64,000 nt of DNA from Streptomyces subrutilus (lineage in GTDB: Bacteria; Actinomycetota; Actinomycetes; Streptomycetales; Streptomycetaceae): contig NZ_CP023701.1 of the NCBI RefSeq assembly GCF_008704535.1, forward strand, positions 2,108,001 to 2,172,000. Direction: 5' to 3'. Under the pieces are notes generated by a model. It was not told the origin of the DNA. It saw nothing but the letters and a program-made list of their open reading frames with translations, and did not search any database. This document shows, piece by piece, positions 24,993 to 34,783 of the stretch; the stretch's first letter is position 1, and each line of letters begins with the position of its first letter. Position numbers and translations under genes: made by a program.

Positions 24993-25988
24993 ATGCCTCT
25001 CGTACCGCCCCGGATCAGCAGGCGCCACGCCCTGCGGGCCCTGGTGGCCGTCCTGGCCGTGCTCGGGGCGCTGGTGTGGTGGCTGCGGCCCTTCGGGCAC
25101 CCGGACCTCAAGGGCGGGCTGACGTTCAGTACGGGCGTGAACACGGGCGTCTACCACCGCTACGGCGAACTGCTGGACCAGGCGCTGAGCCGGGACATCC
25201 CCGGGGTGAAGGTCCGGCTGGAGACCAGCGAGGGCTCCCAGCAGAACCTCCAGCGGGTGGCGTCGGGCGAGGCGGACTTCACGGTGGCCACGGCCGACGC
25301 GGTCGCCAAGTACGGCATCGACCGCAAGCCCGGCGCGGACCGGCTGCGCGGGGTCGCCCGGCTCTACGACGACTACGTGCAGCTGGTGGTGCCCGCGGGC
25401 AGCCCGGTGCAGTCGGCGCGCGACCTGCGCGGCAGGCGGGTCGCGGTGGGCCAGCCCGGGTCGGGGGTGCGGCTGATATCGGAGCGGCTGCTCACGGCGG
25501 CCGGGCTGGACCCGGACCGGGACGTGACGCCGGTGTCGATAGGGATCGACACCATGCCGGCCGAGCTGGAGGCGGGCCGGATCGACGCGTTCTTCTGGTC
25601 CGGCGGCCTGCCGACGAACGCGGTGCGCGAACTGTCGGAGCGCTTCGACATCCGGCTGGTGCAGCTCGGCGACCTGGTGGAGCAGTTGCAGGCGAGCGGC
25701 AGCCCGGCGCGCTACTACCGGTCGGCGGTGATGCCGCAGGACGCGTACGCGCGGGCCCGCAACACCAGTGCGGTGGCGACGCTGGCCGTGCCGAACCTGC
25801 TGGTGACCACCGAGGAGACCGACCCGGAGCTGACCGAGCAGTTCACGCGGACGGTGATCCTCAGCCGCGACCGGATCGGCCACGAGGTGCACGCGGCGCA
25901 GCTGGTGGACCTGCGGACGGCGATCTACACCGACCCGCTCGACCTGCACGAGGGCGCGCGGCGGTACTACCGCTCGGTCAAGCCGTAG
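24993..25988 (+). CDS. TAXI-family TRAP-type solute-binding protein
   Basis: Extracytoplasmic binding protein of the TRAP-associated TAXI family, 331 residues. An RR-preceded hydrophobic segment ([20 protein letters not shown]) is a signal anchor; there is no lipobox cysteine. The binding domain opens with [20 protein letters not shown] and includes [13 protein letters not shown] and [19 protein letters not shown], as usual. No TRAP membrane gene (DctQM) is nearby, so its partner is elsewhere or it acts as a sensor subunit. Its stop overlaps the convergent ROK gene by 11 bp. Confidence 0.88.
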   Translation: MPLVPPRISRRHALRALVAVLAVLGALVWWLRPFGHPDLKGGLTFSTGVNTGVYHRYGELLDQALSRDIPGVKVRLETSEGSQQNLQRVASGEADFTVATADAVAKYGIDRKPGADRLRGVARLYDDYVQLVVPAGSPVQSARDLRGRRVAVGQPGSGVRLISERLLTAAGLDPDRDVTPVSIGIDTMPAELEAGRIDAFFWSGGLPTNAVRELSERFDIRLVQLGDLVEQLQASGSPARYYRSAVMPQDAYARARNTSAVATLAVPNLLVTTEETDPELTEQFTRTVILSRDRIGHEVHAAQLVDLRTAIYTDPLDLHEGARRYYRSVKP

Positions 25989-26979
25989 CGCCTTCGGACG
26001 GCAGCAGCATCGTCGCCGCGGCGGCCGCGCCGATCAGCCCGGCGTGGCCGCCGAGGCTCGCCGGGACCACGCGCAGCTCCCGTACGAAGGAGAGCGTGGC
26101 GTAGGCGGCCAGGTGGCGGCGGATCGGGGTGAAGAGGACGTCTCCGGCGGCCGCGACCCCGCCGCCGATCACGGCGATGTCCGTCTCGACGAGGGTCGCG
26201 GTGGCCGCGATGGCGGCGGCCAGGGCGCGCCCGGCCCGGTCGAAGGCGGCCAGGGCGATGGGGTCCCCCGTCGCGGCCGCGGCCGCGACGCCCGCGGCGG
26301 TCGCGTCGGCACCGGGTGTCCAGCCCTGGTCCAGGGCCCGGCGGGCGATGGCGGTGCCGGAGGCGAGGGACTCGACGCAGCCGCGGCCGCCGCAGGCGCA
26401 GCGCTCGCCGTCGAAGGCCACGCTGATGTGGCCGATGTGACCGGCGTTGCCCGTGGGGCCCGGGTGGAGCTGGTTGTTCAGGACGAGGCCGCCGCCGACT
26501 CCGGTGGAGACCACCATGCAGAGCGCGTTCCGGTGGCCGCGGGCGGCCCCGAGCCAGTGCTCGGCCGCCGTCATCGCCACGCCGTCGCCCGCCAGCACCG
26601 TGGGGATCGGGGCGCCGCGGGCCGCGAGCTCGGCGGCGATGCGCTCCTGGACCGGGAAGTCCCGCCAGGCCCCGATGTTGACCGGGCTCACCGTGCCCCG
26701 GGAGGTGTCGACCGGGCCGGCGCTGCCGATGCCGCAGCGGACGGCCGCGGGCCAGGACGCGCTGTCCGCGAGGTCGGCGACGACCTCGGTCACCGCCGCC
26801 ATCACGCCTTCGGCATCGGTCCCGCGCGGGGTCGGGCGCCGGGTGAGGGCCGTCATCGTTCCGTCGGGGTGCACCAGGGCGCCGGCGATCTTGGTGCCGC
26901 CGATGTCGATCGCCACCGTCGGTCCGGCGGCCGCGTCGCGGACGCGCGGAACGGGGAGGGGGGCGGTGGGGATGGTCAC
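25978..26979 (-). CDS. ROK-family sugar kinase
   Basis: ROK kinase, probably a glucokinase-like hexose kinase, 333 residues. The phosphate-binding motif is [12 protein letters not shown] near residues 25-36. The zinc-binding ROK signature is [20 protein letters not shown], and the catalytic Asp sits in [10 protein letters not shown]. There is no N-terminal DNA-binding domain, so it is an enzyme, not a ROK repressor. The GTG start has GGAG 9 nt upstream. It is divergent from a GH5-like hydrolase and may phosphorylate sugars that enzyme releases. Confidence 0.9.
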   Translation of the reverse strand: MTIPTAPLPVPRVRDAAAGPTVAIDIGGTKIAGALVHPDGTMTALTRRPTPRGTDAEGVMAAVTEVVADLADSASWPAAVRCGIGSAGPVDTSRGTVSPVNIGAWRDFPVQERIAAELAARGAPIPTVLAGDGVAMTAAEHWLGAARGHRNALCMVVSTGVGGGLVLNNQLHPGPTGNAGHIGHISVAFDGERCACGGRGCVESLASGTAIARRALDQGWTPGADATAAGVAAAAATGDPIALAAFDRAGRALAAAIAATATLVETDIAVIGGGVAAAGDVLFTPIRRHLAAYATLSFVRELRVVPASLGGHAGLIGAAAAATMLLPSEGATA

Positions 26980-27501
26980 GGTGGCGGCTCCAGGGAGGGG
27001 TCAGGACTCAGTATGCGCCGGTGGCGGGGCCGTGCTCGCGCGGGGTTCCGGGACGGCCGCCCGCTCGCGCGGACCCGCGGCGGGCCGCCCGCGAGGGGAC
27101 GCGGAGTCGCCCGGCGGCCAGCCGGCCGAAGCCGGCCCGGTACCGCGAGACCCGGCTCGGCGGCGGCCGCGCTCCCGGCCACCGCCCTCACCTCGTGGTC
27201 GTGCGAGACCCCGGCCCGGCGGGCGGTGTCGCCTTTCCGGACGGCTCCGTTTCCCCGTTCCGGGCCGTGGGTCGCGTGCGGGGCCCGGTCGGACGCCAAG
27301 CGCACGGGGTGCGGCCAGCGTGGGCCGCGCGAAGGCCCCCTGTCAACGGGCCGGAAGGGACCGTCGTGCCGTTCTTCGGGGGCGGGACCCCGCTCCCGCC
27401 AGGCGTCAACCGGCTTCGTTCGAGAGGCTGTTGACTTTCCGTCGGATCACCCGGCAGTTTGTGGGGCACCCGGCGCATTTCCCAGGACTCCAGGACATCC
27501 C
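26980..27501. other. Long divergent intergenic region between the ROK kinase and GH5-like gene
   Basis: This 522-bp region has no gene I can support. It is GC-rich and shows no repeated operator that I recognise. A TTGACT at about 27431-27436 near its right end could be a -35 for the hydrolase gene, but the matching -10 is weak. Confidence 0.35.
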
Positions 27502-28767
27502 ATGCACGGCGCACCCGCTCCCCGCCCCCTCCGCTTCGGTGTGAACTACACGCCGACGCGGGGCTGGTTCCACCATTGGCTCGACTTCGATCTCGACGCG
27601 GTCGGAGCCGACCTGGACTCGATCGCCTCGCTCGGCCTGGACCACGTCCGCGTGTTCCCGCTGTGGCCGGTGTTCCAGCCGAACCGGACGCTGATCCGGC
27701 CGCGGGCCGTCGAACAGCTCGTCGCGCTCGCCGACGCGGCGGCCGCGCGCGGCCTCGACGTCGCCGTGGACGGTCTGCAGGGCCACCTGTCGAGCTTCGA
27801 CTTCCTGCCCGCCTGGACCCGCACCTGGCACCGGCGCGGCCTGTTCACCGACCCCGACGTGGTCGCCGGTCAGCGGGAGTACCTGCGCACGCTGGCCGCC
27901 GCCCTCGCCGACCGGCCCAACTTCCTGGGCATGACGGTGGGCAACGAGGTCAACCAGTTCTCCGACGACCCGCACCCCGACCCCGACCGGATCACCCGGG
28001 AGCAGGCCGGGCGGTGGCTGGAGCTGATGCTCGCCGCCTGCGAGGAGGGGGCTCCGGGCGGCCTCCACCTGCACGCCGCCCACGACGACGCCTGGTACCG
28101 GGACGGCCACCCCTTCACGGTCGCCCAGGCGGCCCGGCTGGGCGGAGCCACCGCCGTGCACTCGTGGGTGTTCAACGGCACCGCCCAGCGGTACGGGGCC
28201 GGCGCGCCGGCCACCGAGCACCATGCCGCGTACCTGGTCGAGCTGTCGAAGGCCTGGGCCGTGGACCCTCGGCGCCCGGTCTGGCTCCAGGAGGTCGGGG
28301 CGCCCGCACCCCTGGTCCCGCCGCAGGACGCGGCGCGCTTCACCGAGGCCACCGTGGCCAACGCCCTGGACTGCCCGGACCTGTGGGGGGTGACCTGGTG
28401 GTGCTCGCACGACGTGTCCCGGGAGCTCGCGGACTTCCCCGAGCTGGAGTACGGCCTGGGCCTGCTCACCAACGACCGGCGGCCCAAACCCGCCGCGGCC
28501 GCCCTCGCCCGGATCGCCGCACGCTGGCGGGGCCGGACCCACCGGCCCGCCGTACGGTCCACCGCGCTGGTGGTGGACGTCGGCGGCGCCGAGGAGGCTC
28601 CCCGGCGGTCGGTGTGCGCGCCGGGCGGCGCGTTCTTCGAGGCCTGGGCCTCGCTCGCGGCCGACGGGGCCCGTCCGGCGGTGGTGCTGGCCGAGCGGGC
28701 CGGGGACCCGGCGCACCTGTCCGCGCGGGGCATCACCACGGTGCTGCGCGTCGGGGACGTCACCTGA
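27502..28767 (+). CDS. GH5-like (cellulase superfamily) glycoside hydrolase
   Basis: A (beta/alpha)8-barrel hydrolase of 421 residues. The start reads RFGVNYTPTRGWFHHWLDFD. The acid/base glutamate fits GMTVGNEVNQFSDD, and the nucleophile glutamate fits PVWLQEVGAP; VTWWCSHD supplies the aromatic wall. There is no signal peptide, so it should act inside the cell, perhaps on imported oligosaccharides. AGGA lies about 6 nt before the ATG. The neighbouring ROK kinase supports a role in sugar use. The substrate is unknown. Confidence 0.82.
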   Translation: MHGAPAPRPLRFGVNYTPTRGWFHHWLDFDLDAVGADLDSIASLGLDHVRVFPLWPVFQPNRTLIRPRAVEQLVALADAAAARGLDVAVDGLQGHLSSFDFLPAWTRTWHRRGLFTDPDVVAGQREYLRTLAAALADRPNFLGMTVGNEVNQFSDDPHPDPDRITREQAGRWLELMLAACEEGAPGGLHLHAAHDDAWYRDGHPFTVAQAARLGGATAVHSWVFNGTAQRYGAGAPATEHHAAYLVELSKAWAVDPRRPVWLQEVGAPAPLVPPQDAARFTEATVANALDCPDLWGVTWWCSHDVSRELADFPELEYGLGLLTNDRRPKPAAAALARIAARWRGRTHRPAVRSTALVVDVGGAEEAPRRSVCAPGGAFFEAWASLAADGARPAVVLAERAGDPAHLSARGITTVLRVGDVT

Positions 28768-28793
28768 GGGGGACGGTTCCGGGGCGGGGCGGG

Positions 28794-30206
28794 CTACGCG
28801 GCGTGCGGTTCGGTGCGCGGGACGGTGACCGTCACGCGCAGCCCGTGCGGCGGGTTCGGGGCGTACGCGAGGGATCCGCCGCCCGCGGCGAGCAGGGTGC
28901 GGGAGATGGACAGGCCCAGGCCGGAGCCCTTGACGTTCTGGTGGCGGCCGCTGCGCCAGAAGCGGTCGCCGATGCGCTGCAGTTCCTCGTCGGTGAGGCC
29001 GGGTCCGCGGTCGGCGACGGTCACCTGGACGACGCGTCCGGCGGCGGCGACGGCGACCTCGACCTCCTCTCCGGCGGGCGTGAACTTGAGGGCGTTGTCG
29101 ATGACGGCGTCCAGCGCGCTGGACAGGGCGATGGGGTCGGCCCAGCCGGTGACGGCGGTGCGGCCGGTCCCGGTGAGGCGGACGCCCTTCTCCTCGGCGT
29201 ACGGGCGCCAGGCCGCGACGCGTTCGGCGGCCAGCGCGGCGATGTCGGTGAGGCTGATCTCGGCGGAGGCGTGCTCGGCCAGCGCCAGGTCCAGCAGGTC
29301 GTCGAGGACCTGGGTCAGGCGCTTGCCCTCGGTCCGCACGGAGGCGATCTCCTCGTTGCCCTCGGGCAGCTCCAGGGCGAGGAGCTCGATCCGCAGGAGC
29401 AGGGCGGCGAGCGGGTTGCGCAGCTGGTGGGAGGCGTCGGCGACGAACGCCCGCTGCTGCTCCAGGACCTCTTCCACGTTGTCGGCCATCTCGTTGAACG
29501 AGTGGGCCAGCCGCTGGAGTTCCGGAGGGCCGCCGGCGGCCGCGACCCGCGAGTTCATCCGCCCGGTGGCGATGCCGTGGGCGGCCGCGTCGAGGGTCTG
29601 CACGGGCTTGAGCACCCAGCTGGTGAGGCGCAGGGCGGCGCCGAAGGCCACCAGCATCGCGGCGGCCAGCCCGCCGGCGATGAACAGCCAGCCGCGCAGG
29701 ATCCGGCCGCGCATCTGGTCGGTGGGCGATTCGGTGGCGACGACCGCGACCACGTCGCCGTCGAGGACGACCGGTGAGGCGACGAGCAGTCGGCCGTGGG
29801 TCTGCCAGGGCCACACCTGGGGCGGGTCGTGGCTGCGGCGTCCGGCGAGCGCCTCGTCGAAGGCGCGCCGGCCCTCGCCCGACTCGGGGAGCCGCCACCA
29901 GCCGGGCGAGCGGGCCAGGGCGTTGTCGTCGCGGTAGAAGATGCCGACGCGGATGCCGTACAGCTCCTGGTAGCGGGCGAGTTCCTGTTTCAGGGTCTCC
30001 AGGCGGTCGTCGGCGCCGTTGGAGCCGGAGCCCTCGGCGTCGACGAAGAACTGCGCGAGGGCGGCGAAGCGGGCGCTGTCGTCGATCCGGTCGACGACCA
30101 CCCGCTGCTGCTGTCCCGCGGCGAGGCTGACGGCCAGCGGGAAGCCGAGGGCGAGCAGGGTGCCCGCCATGAGGACGACGAGGAGGGGGAGCAGCCGGGT
30201 GCGCAC
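28794..30206 (-). CDS. gluK: Sensor histidine kinase (GluK type)
   Basis: Membrane sensor kinase of 470 residues. Transmembrane helix 1 is at about 4-29, and an extracytoplasmic sensor loop (about 30-150) contains IRVGIFYRDDNALARSPGWW. TM2 is GWLFIAGGLAAAMLVAFGAA. The HAMP domain and HisKA (phospho-His in ASHQLRNPLAALLLRIE) follow, then HATPase (N box DNALKFTPAG, G boxes DRGPGL and GSGLGLSISR). It lies 12 bp after the response-regulator gene. The pair is divergent from a gluABCD-like transporter, as is the GluR-GluK glutamate-sensing system of S. coelicolor. The symbol rests on that synteny. Confidence 0.85.
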   Translation of the reverse strand: MRTRLLPLLVVLMAGTLLALGFPLAVSLAAGQQQRVVVDRIDDSARFAALAQFFVDAEGSGSNGADDRLETLKQELARYQELYGIRVGIFYRDDNALARSPGWWRLPESGEGRRAFDEALAGRRSHDPPQVWPWQTHGRLLVASPVVLDGDVVAVVATESPTDQMRGRILRGWLFIAGGLAAAMLVAFGAALRLTSWVLKPVQTLDAAAHGIATGRMNSRVAAAGGPPELQRLAHSFNEMADNVEEVLEQQRAFVADASHQLRNPLAALLLRIELLALELPEGNEEIASVRTEGKRLTQVLDDLLDLALAEHASAEISLTDIAALAAERVAAWRPYAEEKGVRLTGTGRTAVTGWADPIALSSALDAVIDNALKFTPAGEEVEVAVAAAGRVVQVTVADRGPGLTDEELQRIGDRFWRSGRHQNVKGSGLGLSISRTLLAAGGGSLAYAPNPPHGLRVTVTVPRTEPHAA

Positions 30207-30218
30207 GTCGGCGGCCGG

Positions 30219-30923
30219 TCAGGGAGCGGCCGGGACGACGAGCCGGTAGCCCACCCCGCGGACGGTCTCGATGAGCGAGGGCATGCGCAGCTTGGAGCGC
30301 AGCGAGGCGACGTGGACCTCCAGGGTGCGCCCGGTCCCCTCCCAGCTGGTGCGCCAGACCTCGCTGATGATCTGTTCGCGTCGGAAGACGACTCCGGGCT
30401 GCTGCGCGAGCAGGGCCAACAGGTCGAACTCCTTGCGGGTGAGCGGCACGTCGGTGCCGTCCACACTGACCCTGCGGGTGGGGAGCTCGATGCTGACGGG
30501 GCCGAGGCGGACCAGGGCGGGCGTTCCGGTGCCGGTGGCGGCGGCCTCTTCGGAGGCGCCCGTGCGGCGGGCGACGGCGTGGATGCGGGCGAGGAGCTCG
30601 CCGGTGTCGTACGGCTTGGTGACGTAGTCGTCGGCGCCCATGTTCAGGCCGTGGATGCGCGAGCGCACGTCGGCCCGTGCGGTGACCATGATGACGGGCG
30701 TGGCGGTGCGCTTGCGGATCTTGCCGCAGACCTCGTACCCGTCCTGGTCGGGGAGGCCGAGGTCGAGGAGGACCACGCCGAAGGGCGGGGCGCCGGCGGG
30801 CAGCAGGGCCTGCAGGGCCTCCTCGCCGTTGCGGGCGTGGGTGACCCGGAAGCCGTGTCGGGCGAGGATCGCGGACAGGGCGGCGGCGACGTGGTCGTCG
30901 TCCTCGACGAGCAGCAGTCTCAT
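30219..30923 (-). CDS. gluR: OmpR-family response regulator (GluR type)
   Basis: A 234-residue response regulator: receiver domain with Asp8-Asp9, phospho-acceptor Asp54 (VLLDLGLPD) and Lys in YVTKPYD, then a winged-helix DNA-binding domain ([17 protein letters not shown]...VRGVGYRLV). GAGGAGGACGGC precedes the ATG. It is co-transcribed with the kinase and divergent from the glutamate transporter, which is its likely target across the 275-bp gap. Confidence 0.9.
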   Translation of the reverse strand: MRLLLVEDDDHVAAALSAILARHGFRVTHARNGEEALQALLPAGAPPFGVVLLDLGLPDQDGYEVCGKIRKRTATPVIMVTARADVRSRIHGLNMGADDYVTKPYDTGELLARIHAVARRTGASEEAAATGTGTPALVRLGPVSIELPTRRVSVDGTDVPLTRKEFDLLALLAQQPGVVFRREQIISEVWRTSWEGTGRTLEVHVASLRSKLRMPSLIETVRGVGYRLVVPAAP

Positions 30924-31135
30924 GCCGTCCTCCTCTCCTCTGCTTGGTCTTCGGCTTCCGTACGCATGGCCACCCTGCATCCACGCCGATGGGACGGCCC
31001 ACGTCAAGGGGGTTCCGGTGCCGCGCCCCTTCCGTTATCCACCCGGTACGAGCCCGCGGCGGCGGCGTGGGCCGACGCGCACGGAGCGTATCCGGGCGAG
31101 GCCGGATCGTTATGCTCAATTCTCGCTCAGATGTA

Positions 31136-31165
31136 ATGACGATGTACGCGACACGTCACTACTGT
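31136..31165 (+). promoter_or_regulatory. Candidate promoter of the glutamate transporter operon
   Basis: ATGACG (31136-31141), an 18-bp spacer and TACTGT (31160-31165) stand 34 bp before the first transporter gene. The -35 is poor, as expected for an activator-dependent promoter, but no GluR repeat was identified. Confidence 0.35.
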
Positions 31166-31198
31166 CCTCCCAACCGAGGAGGACGGAGCAAGAAGCCG

Positions 31199-31984
<786 letters not shown>

Positions 31985-32103
31985 CGTTCCCCGTCTGGTA
32001 GTCATCCGGTGACGCGACGCCGACCGGCCCCCGGGGCCGGCGGCGCCCGCACCGTACGCGTCGCTTCGTCGCTCAACCACGTCTCATCCGAGGGAAGTTC
32101 ACC

Positions 32104-32952
32104 ATGAAGGTTCTCAAGACCGGTGCGGCCGTCGCCGCGGCCGTCGCTCTCGCCCTGACCGCGACCGCGTGCGGTGGCGGCACCAAGGACGGCGCCGCCG
32201 GCTCGTCCGGTGACGCGAAGAAGGACAAGGTCGTCATCGGCATCAAGTTCGACCAGCCGGGTGTGGGTCTGAAGACCCCGGAGGGCAAGTTCACCGGTTT
32301 CGACGTGGACGTCGCGACCTACGTGGCCAAGGAGCTCGGCTACGCGCCCGAGCAGATCGAGTTCAAGCAGGCCGTCAGCGCCGAGCGCGAGAACCTGATC
32401 GCCAACGGCGACGTGAAGTTCGTCGTCGCGAGCTACTCGATCAACGACAAGCGCAAGGAGAAGGTCGACTTCGCCGGCCCGTACCTCCTCGCGCACCAGG
32501 ACCTGCTCGTCCGCGCCGACGACTCCTCCATCACCAAGGCCGAGGACCTGAACAAGAAGAAGCTCTGTTCGGTCACCGGCTCCACCTCGGCGCAGAACGT
32601 CAAGACCAAGCTGGCCCCCGAGGCGGACCTGCTGGAGCAGGGCGGCTACTCCGAGTGCCTGACGGGCCTGGAGAACAAGAAGGTCGACGCCCTGACCACG
32701 GACAACTCGATCCTCGCGGGTTACGCGGCGCAGGAGAAGAACAAGGGGAAGTTCAAGCTGGTCGGGCTGAGCCTGAGCAACGAGAACTACGGCATCGGCC
32801 TGAAGAAGGGCGACAAGGACCTTCAGACGAAGATCAACGCCGCGCTCAAGAAGATGGTCGCGGACGGCGCCTGGGAGACGGCCGTCAAGAACAACTTCGG
32901 TCCGGCCAACTACAAGAACGAGCCGGCCCCGCAGATCACCGAAGGCAGCTGA
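32104..32952 (+). CDS. gluB: Glutamate-binding lipoprotein of ABC transporter
   Basis: Periplasmic-binding-protein-like lipoprotein, 282 residues. The signal peptide ends at lipobox LTATAC (Cys23). The family 3 solute-binding fold opens with VVIGIKFDQPGVGLKTPEG, followed by FTGFDVDVATYVAKELGY. The substrate carboxylate-binding Arg fits the FAGPYLLAHQDLLVRADD region. It is Lys-rich compared with its neighbours. GAGGGAAG lies 5 nt before the ATG. It delivers glutamate (or a close polar amino acid) to the two permeases. Confidence 0.92.
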   Translation: MKVLKTGAAVAAAVALALTATACGGGTKDGAAGSSGDAKKDKVVIGIKFDQPGVGLKTPEGKFTGFDVDVATYVAKELGYAPEQIEFKQAVSAERENLIANGDVKFVVASYSINDKRKEKVDFAGPYLLAHQDLLVRADDSSITKAEDLNKKKLCSVTGSTSAQNVKTKLAPEADLLEQGGYSECLTGLENKKVDALTTDNSILAGYAAQEKNKGKFKLVGLSLSNENYGIGLKKGDKDLQTKINAALKKMVADGAWETAVKNNFGPANYKNEPAPQITEGS

Positions 32953-33035
32953 TTCACCGGTGAGGGGCGTCGCCGCCCGCCTGTCACGGGCGGCGGCGCA
33001 CCCCGCCGGCCATCCTGGGGAGAGCGCAGGGCATC

Positions 33036-33710
33036 GTGTTCGATTTTCTTGATTCCGGGCAGTACGACCTGCTCGGAGCCTTCTGGGTGACGGTTCAGCT
33101 CACCCTCTACTCGGCGGCCGGATCCCTCATATGGGGCATCGTCCTGGCCGGCATGCGGGTCAGCCCGGTCCCGTTGTTGCGGGGGTTCGGCACCGCCTAC
33201 GTCAACCTCGTGCGCAACACCCCGCTGACCGTGCTGATCATCGGCTGCTCGCTGGGGCTCAGCCAGACCCTGGACATATCCCTGGGCGGTTCCACGTTCA
33301 AGGAGACCGGCTTCCGGCTCGCGGTCCTCGGTCTCGTGGCGTACACCGGCACCTTCGTCTGCGAGGCGCTGCGCTCGGGCATCAACACGGTGCCCGTCGG
33401 CCAGGCGGAGGCGGCCCGGGCCCTGGGACTGAGCTTCTTCCAGGTGCTCACGCTGATCGTGCTCCCCCAGGCCTTCCGGGCGGTCGTCGCACCGCTCGCC
33501 AACGTACTGATCGCCCTCACCAAGAACACCACGGTGGCGGCGGCCATCGGCGTGGCCGAAGCGGCCCTGCTGATGAAGGAAATGGTCGAGAACGAGGCCC
33601 AGGCGCTCTTCGCCGTCTTCGGCGTCTTCGCCCTCGGCTTCGTCCTGCTGACCCTGCCCACCGGCCTGCTCCTGGGCTGGGTGGCCAAGCGAGTGGCGGT
33701 GAAGCGATGA
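33036..33710 (+). CDS. gluC: Glutamate-type ABC transporter permease 1
   Basis: HisM/GlnP-like permease of 224 residues with about five transmembrane helices and the EAA loop (EAARALGLSFFQVLTLIVLPQ). The motif YVNLVRNTPLTVLIIG is typical of polar amino-acid permeases. The start is GTG at 33036 with AGGG 5 nt upstream. The stop overlaps the next permease (ATGA). Confidence 0.92.
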   Translation: MFDFLDSGQYDLLGAFWVTVQLTLYSAAGSLIWGIVLAGMRVSPVPLLRGFGTAYVNLVRNTPLTVLIIGCSLGLSQTLDISLGGSTFKETGFRLAVLGLVAYTGTFVCEALRSGINTVPVGQAEAARALGLSFFQVLTLIVLPQAFRAVVAPLANVLIALTKNTTVAAAIGVAEAALLMKEMVENEAQALFAVFGVFALGFVLLTLPTGLLLGWVAKRVAVKR

Positions 33711-34597
33711 CCTCGGTGCTCTACGACACCCCGGGCCCGCGGGCCAAGGCCCGCAACTGGATCTACAGCGGGATCTTCGTCGTCGCGTTCGGCCTCGTCG
33801 CCTGGTGGGCGCTGTCGCTCATGGGCGAGAAGAACCAGCTCGACGCAGACAAGTGGACCCCGTTCGTCACGGACGGCCAGATCTGGACCACGTTCCTGAT
33901 CCCCGGCCTGCTGGAGACCCTCAAGGCCGGCGCGATCGCCATGGTGATCGCCATTCCGCTGGGCGCCCTGCTGGGTATCGGGCGGCTCTCCGACCACGCC
34001 TGGGTGCGCGTCCCGGTCGGCGCCGTCGTGGAGTTCTTCCGCGCGATCCCGGTGCTGATGCTCATGCTGTTCGGCTCGGCGCTGTTCGTGCAGTTCTCGA
34101 CCGTCTCCTCGGACGTCCGCCCGCTGTACGCGGTCATCACCGGCCTGGTGCTCTACAACGCGGCCGTCATCGCCGAGATCGTCCGGGCGGGCGTGCTCTC
34201 GCTGCCCTCCGGCCAGACGGACGCCGCCAAGGCGATCGGCATGCGCAAGGGCCAGACCATGGTCTACGTGCTGGTCCCGCAGGCCGTCACGGCCATGCTG
34301 CCGGCCCTGGTGAGCCAGCTCGTGGTGATCCTCAAGGACACCGCGCTCGGCGGCTCCCTGCTGGGCCTGGGCGAGCTGCTGTCGATGAACCGGCAGATCT
34401 CGGCCAACTACAGCAACACCATCGCGACCCTCGTCGTGATCGCCCTGATCTACATCGCGGTCAACTTCGCCCTCACCACCTTCGCGTCCTGGCTGGAGGG
34501 ACGGCTGCGGAAGTCCACCAAGGGCTCCGGCGCCGTGGTCGGCGCGGGGGACGCCGCCGCCCCGGCCGCCGTGCCCACCGGTGGCGGCGGGGCCTGA
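33707..34597 (+). CDS. gluD: Glutamate-type ABC transporter permease 2
   Basis: Second polar amino-acid permease, 296 residues. It is longer than the first because of an N-terminal helix (WIYSGIFVVAFGLVAWWALS) and a Gly/Ala-rich C-terminal tail. It has VEFFRAIPVLMLMLFG and an EAA-like loop (TDAAKAIGMRKGQTMVYVLVPQ). The ATGA overlap with the previous gene implies translational coupling. A GC-rich hairpin 63 bp later probably ends the operon. Confidence 0.93.
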   Translation: MTSVLYDTPGPRAKARNWIYSGIFVVAFGLVAWWALSLMGEKNQLDADKWTPFVTDGQIWTTFLIPGLLETLKAGAIAMVIAIPLGALLGIGRLSDHAWVRVPVGAVVEFFRAIPVLMLMLFGSALFVQFSTVSSDVRPLYAVITGLVLYNAAVIAEIVRAGVLSLPSGQTDAAKAIGMRKGQTMVYVLVPQAVTAMLPALVSQLVVILKDTALGGSLLGLGELLSMNRQISANYSNTIATLVVIALIYIAVNFALTTFASWLEGRLRKSTKGSGAVVGAGDAAAPAAVPTGGGGA

Positions 34598-34626
34598 GCG
34601 GCCCCGGTGCGCACGTCCCCGACCAG

Positions 34627-34641
34627 CTGACGTACGGTCAG
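34627..34641. promoter_or_regulatory. Inverted repeat CTGAC-N5-GTCAG (possible TetR-type operator)
   Basis: A perfect 5+5 bp inverted repeat around GTACG, followed by GTCGTAC. It lies after gluD and about 145 bp before the FAD monooxygenase gene. A related TGAC-N5-GTCA repeat sits in the SDR promoter at 50928-50940. Confidence 0.35.
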
Positions 34642-34659
34642 TCGTACTGCGTGGCCCGT

Positions 34660-34690
34660 GTGGTGCGGCGGAACCCCTCCGCCGCACCAC
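34660..34690 (+). terminator. Terminator of the glutamate transporter operon
   Basis: A perfect 12-bp stem (GTGGTGCGGCGG and its complement) with a 7-nt loop, then GCGGCTTTG. It lies 62 bp after the gluD stop, before a gene with its own promoter signals. Confidence 0.82.
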
Positions 34691-34715
34691 GCGGCTTTGA
34701 CGCGACGGGTGTCAC

Positions 34716-34744
34716 TTGACGCAGGCACCTCCAGTGGGTTGCAT
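34716..34744 (+). promoter_or_regulatory. Candidate promoter of the FAD monooxygenase gene
   Basis: TTGACG (34716-34721), a 17-bp spacer and TTGCAT (34739-34744). The -35 is good and the -10 poor; it is placed 40 bp before the ATG. Confidence 0.4.
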
Positions 34745-34783
34745 ACGTTCTGTGATCACATACCGGACATCGGGAGCCGCGCC

